From assembly GCA_002238415.1 (NCBI GenBank), contig MPMI01000016.1, positions 47,605 to 111,604 of the forward strand: 64,000 nt of DNA, given 5' to 3'. Origin of the DNA: Desulfurellaceae bacterium bin18. GTDB lineage: Bacteria; Desulfobacterota; Binatia; Bin18. The notes under the pieces were generated by a model. It was given only the letters and a program-made list of their open reading frames with translations. It was not told the DNA's origin and did not search any database. Positions within the stretch are counted from its first letter, which is position 1, and the number at the start of each line of letters is the position of its first letter. Below are positions 1 through 8,175 of the stretch, one piece after another. Made by a program: the position numbers and the translations under genes.

Positions 1-1
1 C

Positions 2-1537
2 ACCGCCGAGATCGTGCGCGAGGAGCTGCCCGGCGTCGAGGTGCTGTGCTCCTGTGATGTCCTGCCCGAGATTCGGGAATGGGAGCGCACCTCGTCAACC
101 GTGCTGTCCGCCTATATCGCACCCATTATCGGCGACTATCTGCGCGCCTTTGAAAAAGAGATGGCAGCCGGCGGCCTGCCCCATCCGCCGCAGATCATGC
201 AGGTCAACGGCGGCTGTGCGTCGGTTGAGGACCTTTTGGCGCGTCCCGTCAACGCGGTGGCCTCAGGCCCCGCGGCTGGCCCAGCCGCAGGGGCGCACTA
301 CGCCTCGGATACCAAAGCCCCCGACCGGCTGATCATTATCGACATGGGCGGGACCAGCTTCGACGTCTGCATGCTGCGCGACAGCGAGCCGGTCATGTCA
401 ACCGATATTCGGGTCGCGCATCAGCCCATCGGGGTGAACGGGGTCGAGGTGCTATCGATCGGCGCCGGCGGCGGCTCTATTGCCTGGCTCGACAGCGGCA
501 AGGCGCTACGGGTCGGGCCGCAGAGCGCGGGTTCCCAGCCGGGACCGGCCTGTTACGGCCGGGGTGGCCGCGCGCCCGCAGTCACCGACGCCAACTTGGC
601 CGTCGGGCGGATGTCGTCCGGTGCGTTTCTGGGTGGGCGGCGGTCCCTCAGCGAGCACCTGGCGCAGCGAGCCCTTGCCGAGCATATTGCTACGCCGCTA
701 GGACTGTCCGTCCGCGAGGCTGCGGCCGGTATCCTGACCATTGTGAACTCGAATATGGCCTCGGCCATCCGGGCGGTCTCGATTGAGCGCGGTATCGATC
801 CCCGCGACTATGTCATGGTCGCGGGCGGCGGGGCCGGCGGCCTGCACGCGGCCGAACTGGCTCGTATGCTTGAGATCGGCGAGGTGCTGATTCCGCGTTC
901 CGCGGGTGGTCTGTGCGCCTTCGGTATGGCGGTCACCCCGGTACGGCACGACTATGTGCGCCTGCACCACTGCTATACGGATCGGCCGGACGCGGCCACG
1001 GGCATCGCTCAGGTATTTGACGAGTTGATCGCCGAGGGCGGCTCCCATCTTGAGGAGGAGGGCTTTCAGCCCGAAGAGATTCGGTTCGCCCGGCACCTGG
1101 AGGGGCGCTATCCGGGCCAGGTGCATAACCTGACCGTACCGCTGCCCGACGGACCGATTGACGCCGATCTCTTACGTCGGCTCGAAGCCGACTTTCATGA
1201 CGAGCACGAGCGGCGATTTACCTATTCGATGCGCGACCAGCCCATCGAGTGCCTGCACTGGCGCATCGCCGCCACAGGCAACCGCCCCGCTCCTGAGGGA
1301 CGGCTGGCTACACAGTCCGCGAACCGGCTACAACCGACCAGCCGACGCAGGGCCTATATGGCTGGGGTCAATGCCGAGGTGGAAACCGAAATTTATCAAG
1401 GCGACGCGCTGGCAGCAGGTGACCAGCTCACCGGCCCGGCCATCGTTGAGTTCGCCACAACCACGGTGGTCGTCAACCCGGATGACCGGTTGACCGTCCA
1501 GGCCGACGGCAGTTCTCTGCTGACGATTGCCCTCTAA
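2..1537 (+). CDS. Hydantoinase/5-oxoprolinase A-type protein (HyuA family), 5' end outside window
   Basis: The frame is open from the first bases of the window, so the N-terminal part of the protein is missing; about 512 residues are visible against roughly 680-700 in the family. Visible family motifs are DMGGTSFDV (actin-like/ATP-binding fold), GAGGGSI, a PGPACYGRGG segment and the C-terminal GPAIVEF..TTTVVV block. HyuA-type subunits carry out ATP-dependent opening of hydantoin or 5-oxoproline rings, usually with a HyuB partner. No HyuB follows here; an SDR gene starts 14 bases downstream, so any partner must lie upstream of the window. Family assignment is secure; substrate cannot be read from sequence. 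Confidence 0.88.
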   Translation, partial: TAEIVREELPGVEVLCSCDVLPEIREWERTSSTVLSAYIAPIIGDYLRAFEKEMAAGGLPHPPQIMQVNGGCASVEDLLARPVNAVASGPAAGPAAGAHYASDTKAPDRLIIIDMGGTSFDVCMLRDSEPVMSTDIRVAHQPIGVNGVEVLSIGAGGGSIAWLDSGKALRVGPQSAGSQPGPACYGRGGRAPAVTDANLAVGRMSSGAFLGGRRSLSEHLAQRALAEHIATPLGLSVREAAAGILTIVNSNMASAIRAVSIERGIDPRDYVMVAGGGAGGLHAAELARMLEIGEVLIPRSAGGLCAFGMAVTPVRHDYVRLHHCYTDRPDAATGIAQVFDELIAEGGSHLEEEGFQPEEIRFARHLEGRYPGQVHNLTVPLPDGPIDADLLRRLEADFHDEHERRFTYSMRDQPIECLHWRIAATGNRPAPEGRLATQSANRLQPTSRRRAYMAGVNAEVETEIYQGDALAAGDQLTGPAIVEFATTTVVVNPDDRLTVQADGSSLLTIAL

Positions 1538-1551
1538 CAGAAGGAGATAGG

Positions 1552-2298
1552 ATGTCGGGTGTCATGATCGTGACAGGCGGAAGTCGCGGCATTGGAGCCG
1601 CCATTTCACGCCGAGCGGCGCGGGCCGGGTTTGACGTGTGCGTCAACTATGCGCGCGCCAAAAACCGGGCCGAAGAGGCGGTCCACGACGTGATACAGGC
1701 CGGGCAACGGGCTATTGCCGTGCAAGCCGATGTAGGAACAGAAGAAGGCGTTATTGAGCTGTTTCGCCGGACCGATGCCGAACTCGGCCCGGTCACTGCC
1801 CTGGTGAATAATGCCGCGATCGACTATGAGACCGCAGTCGTCGACGCCGAGTTGGAACGCGTCCGGGGCGTTTTTAATCTCAATATCTTTGGCGTGTTCG
1901 TGAGCGCCCGCGAGGCCATCAAACGCATGTCCACCAAACGCGGTGGCACCGGCGGCGTGATCGTCAACGTCGGCTCCATTTCCTCACGGTACGGCGGGCT
2001 ACCGGGCGATGTGGTCTACGCCTCAAGCAAAGGCGCGCTTGATTCCTTTACCCTGGGTCTGTCCAGGGAAGTCGGGCCCGAGGGGATTCGGGTCTGTTGC
2101 GTGCGGCCTGGGATTACCCGGACGGAAATTTTTGAAGCGAGTATCGGTATTGAACGCGCCGAAGCCATTGCCAAGGCGCAGACGGTCTTGGGGCGTATCT
2201 GCGAACCCGAAGAGGTGGCCAATCTGGTGGTGTGGATCTGCACGGATGAGGCCTCGTACGTCACCACGACGATCTACGATATTTCGGGTGGACGCTGA
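1552..2298 (+). CDS. Short-chain dehydrogenase/reductase (FabG-like SDR)
   Basis: A 248-residue classical SDR. It shows the NAD(P)-binding TGGSRGIGAA motif near the N-terminus, the NNA motif after the fourth strand, the catalytic Ser in NVGSISS and the YASSK active-site motif. The start is fixed by an AAGGAGATAGG ribosome-binding site just before the ATG. It is in line with the HyuA-type gene upstream and the amine oxidase gene downstream, suggesting one operon. It most resembles 3-oxoacyl-ACP reductase or sugar-type SDRs, but the substrate is unknown; a role in reducing or oxidising a product of neighbouring ring-opening or amine-oxidising enzymes is only a guess. Confidence 0.9.
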   Translation: MSGVMIVTGGSRGIGAAISRRAARAGFDVCVNYARAKNRAEEAVHDVIQAGQRAIAVQADVGTEEGVIELFRRTDAELGPVTALVNNAAIDYETAVVDAELERVRGVFNLNIFGVFVSAREAIKRMSTKRGGTGGVIVNVGSISSRYGGLPGDVVYASSKGALDSFTLGLSREVGPEGIRVCCVRPGITRTEIFEASIGIERAEAIAKAQTVLGRICEPEEVANLVVWICTDEASYVTTTIYDISGGR

Positions 2299-2329
2299 AC
2301 AGGCCACATTAATAAAAGGAGAAACCAGC

Positions 2330-4279
2330 ATGACCAGCGCCATACAGGACACACAGACAGACCACGCGCAGACCCTTCCAACGCATCCCCTGGAGCCGCT
2401 GAGCCGGGACGAGATTGAGCGCGGCGTGGCCATCCTCACCGGCTCGGGCGAACTGAGCGGCCAGCTCGCCTTCTCCAGTGTCAGTCTGGTAGAGCCGCCC
2501 AAAGATGAGGTCAAGACCTTTACCCCAGGCGCGCCGTTTACTCGGGCGCTGCGCTTTCTGGGGGTGGACGAATCTGCCAACGGGAGGCAGGCGGGCAGTT
2601 TTGACGCACGGGTCAATATCACGACGGGAGAGCTGCTTGGGGTGCAGCGCCTCAGCGGCGGACAGGCCCCATTTGGGGGGCGAGACTTGGCGCAATCGAT
2701 CAAGCTCACCAAAGCCGACCCCGCCTGGCAGGCCGCGGTGAGACGGCGCGGCGTCGAGGATATGGGCCGGGTGCAGATCGATATGTGGCCGGGCAGCGGC
2801 CCCCTGCCCGACGGCGTGGATGCAACCCATCGCCTGGCCCGGACAATTGCTTTTGTGCGTGAAGACAAGACCGACAACGGCTATGCCCGCCCGCTCCAAG
2901 GGCTGATTGCCCATGTGGACCTGACCGCAGGCCGGGTGGTCCATCTGGAAGACCACGGCGCGACCGTCCTGCCACCGGAGAGCGGACGCTACGAGGCTAG
3001 CCATCAGCCTTCACTGCGGACCGATTTGAAACCGATTGCCATTACCCAGCCCGAGGGGCCGAGTTTCCGCGTCGACGGGCACGCGGTGGAATGGCAGAAG
3101 TGGTCGTTCCGGGTCGGCATGCACCCCCAGCACGGCCTGGTTTTGCATACCTTGAGTTATGACGATGCCGGGGAGCGGCGGTCGATCCTGTATCGGGCGT
3201 CGCTGGCGGACATGGTGGTTCCCTATGGCGACCGCGACCCCATGCACACCTGGAAACACGTGCTGGATGCCAGCGAGGCGAGTGTGGGCAATCTGGCCAA
3301 TTCGCTCAGCCTGGGCTGCGACTGTCTGGGCGAAATCCATTATTTTGATATGGACACCCTGCTGGCCGACGGGTCCGTCTATACGATTGAGAACGCCATA
3401 TGCATGCATGAAGAAGATTACGGCGTGCTGTGGAAGCATCGCGACTTGCTGTCCGCGACCACGGAAGTCCGGCGCTCGCGGCGTTTAGTAGTCAGCTCGT
3501 TCTTTACGGTCGGGAATTATGAGTATGGCTTCTTCTGGTATTTATACCTGGACGGCACAATTCAGATGGAGGTCAAGCTGACCGGCATCGTCGGCGTCAG
3601 CGCGGTAGAAACCGGGGCCGAGCAGCCCGAATTCGCCCCGCTCATTGCGCCCAACCTGGCCTCCCCGATTCACCAGCATCTGTTCTGTTTCCGGCTCGAC
3701 TTTGATGTGGACGGTGAGAATAACTCGGTCTACGAAGTCGATGTCGAACCCGTGCCGCACGGGCCGGACAATCCGCACGGGACCCAGTTCCGCGCCAAGA
3801 CGACCCTCCTGGAGTCCGAAGATGTTGCTCGGCGAGATATTGCCCCGCAGGCCGGTCGGAGCTGGAAGATCGTCAACCCGCAGCGGACAAACCGGCTGGG
3901 GGTCCCGGTCGGCTATAAGCTGCTTGCCGGCGCAACGCCTACCCTGTTTGCCCAGGCGGACTCCTATGTGGGGCAACGGGCCGGGTTTGGCCAGCATAAT
4001 CTGTGGGTCACCGCGTTTGCGCCGGACGAACTCAGCGCGGCCGGCGACATCACGCTCCAGAGCCCCGGCGGTGAGGGTCTGCTGCGCTATTCACGCGACC
4101 GCAATATCGAGGACACCGACATCGTTGTCTGGCATACCTTTGGCCTTACGCATATTCCGCGGCCCGAGGACTGGCCGGTGATGCCGGTCGAGTATGCCGG
4201 CTTCAGCCTGATGCCGGTCGGCTTTTTTGAACGCAACCCCGCCCTGGACGTACCGCCCAGTCCGCATGCGTGCAAATAG
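2330..4279 (+). CDS. Primary amine oxidase (copper/topaquinone)
   Basis: A 649-residue copper amine oxidase, a normal length for bacterial enzymes. It oxidises primary amines to aldehydes with release of ammonia and hydrogen peroxide. The topaquinone precursor Tyr lies in the NYEY motif (about residues 396-399). The copper ligands are His448 and His450 (IHQH) and a third His in THIPRPEDWP near residue 608; the catalytic-base Asp is in the VLDASE segment near 313. I chose the ATG at 2330 because it follows AAAAGGAG; the frame itself is open further upstream inside the SDR gene. No signal peptide is seen, so it is probably cytoplasmic. It sits between the SDR and molybdenum hydroxylase genes. 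Confidence 0.93.
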   Translation: MTSAIQDTQTDHAQTLPTHPLEPLSRDEIERGVAILTGSGELSGQLAFSSVSLVEPPKDEVKTFTPGAPFTRALRFLGVDESANGRQAGSFDARVNITTGELLGVQRLSGGQAPFGGRDLAQSIKLTKADPAWQAAVRRRGVEDMGRVQIDMWPGSGPLPDGVDATHRLARTIAFVREDKTDNGYARPLQGLIAHVDLTAGRVVHLEDHGATVLPPESGRYEASHQPSLRTDLKPIAITQPEGPSFRVDGHAVEWQKWSFRVGMHPQHGLVLHTLSYDDAGERRSILYRASLADMVVPYGDRDPMHTWKHVLDASEASVGNLANSLSLGCDCLGEIHYFDMDTLLADGSVYTIENAICMHEEDYGVLWKHRDLLSATTEVRRSRRLVVSSFFTVGNYEYGFFWYLYLDGTIQMEVKLTGIVGVSAVETGAEQPEFAPLIAPNLASPIHQHLFCFRLDFDVDGENNSVYEVDVEPVPHGPDNPHGTQFRAKTTLLESEDVARRDIAPQAGRSWKIVNPQRTNRLGVPVGYKLLAGATPTLFAQADSYVGQRAGFGQHNLWVTAFAPDELSAAGDITLQSPGGEGLLRYSRDRNIEDTDIVVWHTFGLTHIPRPEDWPVMPVEYAGFSLMPVGFFERNPALDVPPSPHACK

Positions 4280-4306
4280 AGAGCGTTGAGATGGGAAGGA
4301 GACAGC

Positions 4307-4780
4307 ATGATTTCACTGACCGTGAACGGAACGGAACACAGCGTTGATGTCGGCTCGGACATGCGGCTGCTGTGGGTGTTACGCGATATCCTGGGGCTGA
4401 CCGGGACGAAGTTCGGCTGTGGCATGTCCTTGTGTGGAGCCTGCACCGTCCATCTGGATGGCGAACCGGTGCGCTCGTGCGTTATGCCGGTCTCCATTGC
4501 CGCGGGCAAGAAAATTACGACCATAGAAGGGCTCTCTACAGATGGCGGCCATCCCTTACAGCAGGCGTGGATTGCCCATCAAGTGCCGCAGTGCGGATAT
4601 TGCCAGACCGGCATGATTATGTCGGCCGCGGCGCTGCTGAAGAAAAATCCCCAGCCAACCGACACCGACATCAACGAATCCGTAACGAATATTTGCCGGT
4701 GCGGGACGTATGTGCGTGTTCGGGCCGCCATTCATACTGCCGCTCAAAAATCCGGCTCGAACGACGGGATGAAGGGATAG
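4307..4780 (+). CDS. (2Fe-2S) subunit of xanthine-dehydrogenase-family oxidoreductase (IorA-like)
   Basis: 157 residues with two [2Fe-2S] domains. The plant-type N-terminal cluster uses the cysteines of [14 protein letters not shown] plus Cys58; the C-terminal helical cluster uses QCGYC and NICRCG (Cys96, 99, 130, 132). This is the small electron-transfer subunit of molybdenum hydroxylases. The ATG at 4307 follows GGGAAGGAG; an upstream TTG at 4286 is possible but has no better site. The large subunit gene begins 10 bases after the stop. Absence of a FAD subunit is typical of the isoquinoline 1-oxidoreductase/aldehyde dehydrogenase type, which passes electrons to a c-type cytochrome. Confidence 0.93.
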   Translation: MISLTVNGTEHSVDVGSDMRLLWVLRDILGLTGTKFGCGMSLCGACTVHLDGEPVRSCVMPVSIAAGKKITTIEGLSTDGGHPLQQAWIAHQVPQCGYCQTGMIMSAAALLKKNPQPTDTDINESVTNICRCGTYVRVRAAIHTAAQKSGSNDGMKG

Positions 4781-4790
4781 GGGCGCACCG

Positions 4791-6974
4791 ATGAAACAAA
4801 TATCGAACATGTCCCGTCGTTCGTTCTTGTTACGCTCAGCTGCGGTTGGGGGCGGACTGTTACTGGAAGTGACGCTTCCGAAGTCTTCTGTGGCAGAGGC
4901 CGAGCAGGTGAGTGCTCAGGCTGAAACCAGTCCTGAGGTAACCGCCTGGGTCCTGATCCGGCCGGATGATACCATCATCATTCGAGTCGCGCGGGTAGAA
5001 ATGGGCCAGGGTAATTTTACCGGCCTTCCCATGCTGGTCGCCGAAGAGTTGGCCTGTGACTGGAGCAAGGTGCAGGCCGAGTATGCGTCAACCAGCGAAC
5101 ATCTCAGACGCAACCGGATTTTTCGCACCATGCTGACCGGCGGCAGCCGGTCGATCCGTGACAGCCAGGAGTATTTACGCACGGCAGGGGCCGCGGCCCG
5201 CCTGATGCTGACCAGCGCGGCCGCGCGGCGCTGGGACGTACCGGTTGCGGAATGTGTGGCCGCGAACAGCATCATCACCCATACCCCAACCCAACGGCAG
5301 GTCAGCTTTGGAGCGGTGGCAGCAGAGGCGGCCACGCTCGACATCCCCGAAAATCCGCCGCTCAAAGACCCCGCGGACTGGACCATTTTGGGTCAACCGG
5401 CCCAGCGGTTTGACATCCCGGATAAGGTCACGGGCAAGACCGCGTTTGCGATTGATACCCGGCTGCCCGGCATGGTCTATGCCGCGATTGCCCAGTGCCC
5501 GGTGTTCGGCGGCAGTCTGAAAAGCGTGGACGCTGAAAAAATTGCCGACATGCGCGGGGTGGTCAAGGTTGTTCCCCTGGAAGACGCGGTCGTCGTCGTT
5601 GCCAAAGAAAGCTGGTGGAACGCGCAGCAGGCACTCCGCGCGCTGCCGATTGAGTGGGATTTTGGGGAGCACGCCCAAGTGAGCAGCGACAGCATCCTGG
5701 AATTTCTGCGCGAGGGCATACAACTCGAAAAGGCGCCGGTCTCCCGTCAGGAGGGCGATATCGACAGCGCGTTTGCCAGTGCGGCCACAACAATTGAAGC
5801 CGACTATTATGCCCCCTATCTTGAACACGCCACCATGGAGCCGCAGAACTGTACGGCGCTGTATACGGAACAGCGGGTTGACGTCTGGGCGCCGGCCCAG
5901 AACAGCGAGGCCACCGCGGCCGTGACCGCTGAGACCGCGGACGTGCCGGTGAGTCGGGTCGAGGTCCATAAAGTCCATCTCGGGGGGGGCTTTGGGCGGC
6001 GCGGGCTGTATATTGAGTTTGTGCGCCAAGCCGTCAGGATTGCCAAGACTATGCCCGGCACCCCGGTGCAATTAATCTGGTCCAGAGAAGAGGATATTCA
6101 GCACGGCCGCTATCGGCCGGTGGCCCTGGTCCGCATGAGAGCTGCGCTCAACGCCTCCGGGGAACCAACCGCCTGGTCTGTGCGGCAGGCCGAGCAGTCG
6201 ATTTTCAGTGCAGTCCGCCCTCATCTGATTCGGGACGGGGTTGATATCGTCGGTGTTCGGACTTTTGCCGACGCGCCGTACGCCTTCCCGAACATGCATA
6301 TGGAATACGCCATGCGCAACACCCACGTGCCGCCAGGACCGTGGCGGGCAGTAGCGCATACTCATAATCCGTTCTTTCGGGAGAGTTTCATTGATGAGTT
6401 AGCCCATGCGGCCGGGCAGGACCCGTACCAATTTCGCCGCACCCTCCTCCAGACCCCCCAGGCGTCGAAGGACCTGGCCATTCTGGACGCGGTCGCCGAG
6501 GCCGCCGAGTGGGACAGCCCGCTGCCGGAAGGCGTCCACCGCGGGATTGCCGTGCAGGATTCTTACGGAAGTTATACCGCAGCGGTAATTGAAGCGTCAG
6601 TTAATGGTGCAGGTGAGTTGACTATCCACCGCGTGGTTACTGGTATTGACTGTGGGTATGTGGCCAATCCCGACTCGGTCCGGGCTCAGCTCGAAGGCAG
6701 CGTCGTCTACGGCCTGACAGCCGCGCTGTACGGAGAGATCACCATTAAGGCGGGCCGGGTTGAACAGTCGAATTTTCATGACTACCAGATGATGCGGTTG
6801 GCCGAGATGCCCACGGTTGAGGTGATCCTCAAGCCGACTGGTGGTTTCTGGGGCGGCGCGGGCGAGCCCGGTATGGCCCCGCTTGCGCCGGCGCTGTGTA
6901 ATGCCATCTTTGCGGCAACCGGTAAGCGTATTCGTTCGCTGCCGTTAAAGAACCATGATTTACGCCCGGCCTAA
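4791..6974 (+). CDS. Molybdopterin-binding subunit of xanthine-dehydrogenase-family oxidoreductase (IorB-like)
   Basis: 727 residues, the length expected for IorB-type large subunits. The N-terminus carries a twin-arginine export signal (MSRRSFLLRSA), so the folded molybdoenzyme is probably periplasmic. Family signatures are LGGGFGRRG in the middle and GGAGEPGMAPLAPA near the C-terminus, where the Glu (about residue 692) is the catalytic base. It hydroxylates heteroaromatic compounds or oxidises aldehydes; an aldehyde made by the amine oxidase next door is a tempting but unproven substrate. Its 3' end overlaps the start of the SoxY-like gene by 20 bases, so it is co-transcribed with the sulfur genes. 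Confidence 0.92.
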   Translation: MKQISNMSRRSFLLRSAAVGGGLLLEVTLPKSSVAEAEQVSAQAETSPEVTAWVLIRPDDTIIIRVARVEMGQGNFTGLPMLVAEELACDWSKVQAEYASTSEHLRRNRIFRTMLTGGSRSIRDSQEYLRTAGAAARLMLTSAAARRWDVPVAECVAANSIITHTPTQRQVSFGAVAAEAATLDIPENPPLKDPADWTILGQPAQRFDIPDKVTGKTAFAIDTRLPGMVYAAIAQCPVFGGSLKSVDAEKIADMRGVVKVVPLEDAVVVVAKESWWNAQQALRALPIEWDFGEHAQVSSDSILEFLREGIQLEKAPVSRQEGDIDSAFASAATTIEADYYAPYLEHATMEPQNCTALYTEQRVDVWAPAQNSEATAAVTAETADVPVSRVEVHKVHLGGGFGRRGLYIEFVRQAVRIAKTMPGTPVQLIWSREEDIQHGRYRPVALVRMRAALNASGEPTAWSVRQAEQSIFSAVRPHLIRDGVDIVGVRTFADAPYAFPNMHMEYAMRNTHVPPGPWRAVAHTHNPFFRESFIDELAHAAGQDPYQFRRTLLQTPQASKDLAILDAVAEAAEWDSPLPEGVHRGIAVQDSYGSYTAAVIEASVNGAGELTIHRVVTGIDCGYVANPDSVRAQLEGSVVYGLTAALYGEITIKAGRVEQSNFHDYQMMRLAEMPTVEVILKPTGGFWGGAGEPGMAPLAPALCNAIFAATGKRIRSLPLKNHDLRPA

Positions 6975-7437
6975 TCGCCTGTCACGGCGGCGCGCGCTTG
7001 TCGGTCTGCTTGGCTGCCTGGGCTGCCTGCTCGTGCCGCTCAGAAAGGCGCGTTCGGCAGACGCGCTTCCCGAGAAGCTCGCACCGCTCATTCGCCAGGC
7101 AACCGGAGGGGTCATGCCCCAGGTCGGCCGCGTCACGCTTACTCTGCCGGCCCTGGCCGAAAGCGGCCATTCCGTCCGGCTGCGGGTCCGAGTCGAGAGT
7201 CCGATGACGCCACAGGCCCATGTAAGACAGATTCATGTTTTTTCGGAAAAGAACCCCAGACCGGTTATTGCCCGCTTCTCGCTGGGACCGCGAGCCGGAC
7301 GGGCCGAGGTGCACACCCGGATTCGACTGGCCGGTACCCAGCAGGTTGTTGCGGTTGCGGTCATGAACGACGGCACGGCCTGGATGGCAAGCGCGGAAGT
7401 CGTTGTCACGGCTGCGGCCTGTGTTGAGGGAAGCTGA
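6955..7437 (+). CDS. soxY: SoxY-like sulfur carrier subunit with variant C-terminal arm
   Basis: 160 residues with a twin-arginine signal (LSRRRALVGLLG), then an Ig-like SoxY domain. SoxY holds sulfur intermediates on a C-terminal swinging-arm cysteine during periplasmic thiosulfate or sulfide oxidation. The canonical ending is GGCGG; here the protein ends VTAAACVEGS, so one cysteine (residue 156) is kept but the flanking glycines are lost and the tail is longer. It starts inside the end of the IorB gene without a strong ribosome-binding site, suggesting translational coupling, and soxZ follows 15 bases later. The family call rests on fold-like sequence, the position before SoxZ and the terminal cysteine. 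Confidence 0.82.
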   Translation: MIYARPNRLSRRRALVGLLGCLGCLLVPLRKARSADALPEKLAPLIRQATGGVMPQVGRVTLTLPALAESGHSVRLRVRVESPMTPQAHVRQIHVFSEKNPRPVIARFSLGPRAGRAEVHTRIRLAGTQQVVAVAVMNDGTAWMASAEVVVTAAACVEGS

Positions 7438-7452
7438 CCGGACCCATGCGAT

Positions 7453-7776
7453 ATGGCCAAGGCGAGAATCAAAGTCCCCGAAGTTGTCAAACGCGGAGCG
7501 GTTTTCGAGGTGCGTTTGCTCATCCGTCATCCCATGGAAACGGGCTTCCGGTATAACAACGTGGGCCAGAAGATTCCCAAAAACATCGTGCATACCGTCC
7601 GATGTGTGTATAACGGGGCAGAGGTTTTCCACGCAGAGTTATTCCCTGGTATTGCCGCCAATCCGTATTTCTCGTTTTTTACCACAGCGGAAGCGTCGGG
7701 CGAGCTGGAGTGTGTGTGGACAGATGACACTGGGGTCACGATGTCCGAGCGCGTCGCGCTCACGGTCAGCGAATGA
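7453..7776 (+). CDS. soxZ: Thiosulfate oxidation carrier complex protein SoxZ
   Basis: 107 residues, the usual SoxZ length, with the typical start MAKARIKVPE, a central HPMETGFR motif and a hydrophobic GIAANPYFSF segment. SoxZ forms the heterodimer with SoxY that presents the sulfur-carrying arm to Sox enzymes. It has no signal peptide of its own, as expected for a protein exported together with Tat-targeted SoxY. Its stop overlaps the start of the next cytochrome gene by four bases (ATGA). Confidence 0.93.
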   Translation: MAKARIKVPEVVKRGAVFEVRLLIRHPMETGFRYNNVGQKIPKNIVHTVRCVYNGAEVFHAELFPGIAANPYFSFFTTAEASGELECVWTDDTGVTMSERVALTVSE

Positions 7777-8078
7777 AATGTTTTGTTGTCCTGCTGGCAG
7801 GCCTGCTGGCCGTCCCGGCCCTCGCGGGCACCGCCTCTGTCTCTGAGCGCGGCGCGGCCTGGGCCCGGGCATGTACGGCCTGTCATGGCCCTGACGGACA
7901 GAGCCAAGGAGCCATTCCGGCGCTTGACCGGCTGTCACCCGAGGACTTCAGGGTGGCCATGCAGGCATTTCGGACCGAAGAGCGTCAGGGAACCGTGATG
8001 AATTATATTGCCAAGGGGCTGAGTGAGGCGGATGTCGAGGCCGTGGTGGCGTATTTTGCAATAATGCAGGCACGTTGA
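7773..8078 (+). CDS. Small c-type cytochrome (FccA/SoxE-like)
   Basis: 101 residues: a signal peptide (MKCFVVLLAGLLAVPALA), one CTACH haem-binding motif and a downstream Met (QGTVMNYIAKG) as likely axial ligand. It is a periplasmic monohaem cytochrome c. Its position between SoxZ and the flavocytochrome c sulfide dehydrogenase flavoprotein makes it the likely haem subunit of that enzyme (FccA type). It could also accept electrons from the upstream molybdenum hydroxylase. The start overlaps the soxZ stop. Confidence 0.88.
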   Translation: MKCFVVLLAGLLAVPALAGTASVSERGAAWARACTACHGPDGQSQGAIPALDRLSPEDFRVAMQAFRTEERQGTVMNYIAKGLSEADVEAVVAYFAIMQAR

Positions 8079-8137
8079 GCGGTGCGGTGTACTGGTCCGC
8101 AGACCCCTCACCCCTTAGGGGAAAGGGAGTAAATGTA

Positions 8138-8161
8138 GGGGCAACCCCCCGTGGTTGCCCC
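8138..8161. repeat. Intergenic hairpin repeat
   Basis: A perfect 9-bp inverted repeat (GGGGCAACC / GGTTGCCCC) around a six-base loop, in the 97-base gap between the cytochrome and flavoprotein genes. A second small palindrome (CCCCTTAGGGG) lies just upstream at 8112-8122. It has no T-run, so it is more like a dispersed repeat or mRNA-stabilising hairpin than a terminator. Confidence 0.6.
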
Positions 8162-8175
8162 GCGACGTTTGACTG

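Noticed and set aside
698..1126. Minus-strand 142-codon frame inside the HyuA-type gene
   Set aside because: Antisense shadow of a clearly conserved protein; no family features.
2023..3004. Minus-strand frames of over 200 codons opposite the SDR and amine oxidase genes
   Set aside because: Arise from GC-rich codon bias on the coding strand; products lack domains.
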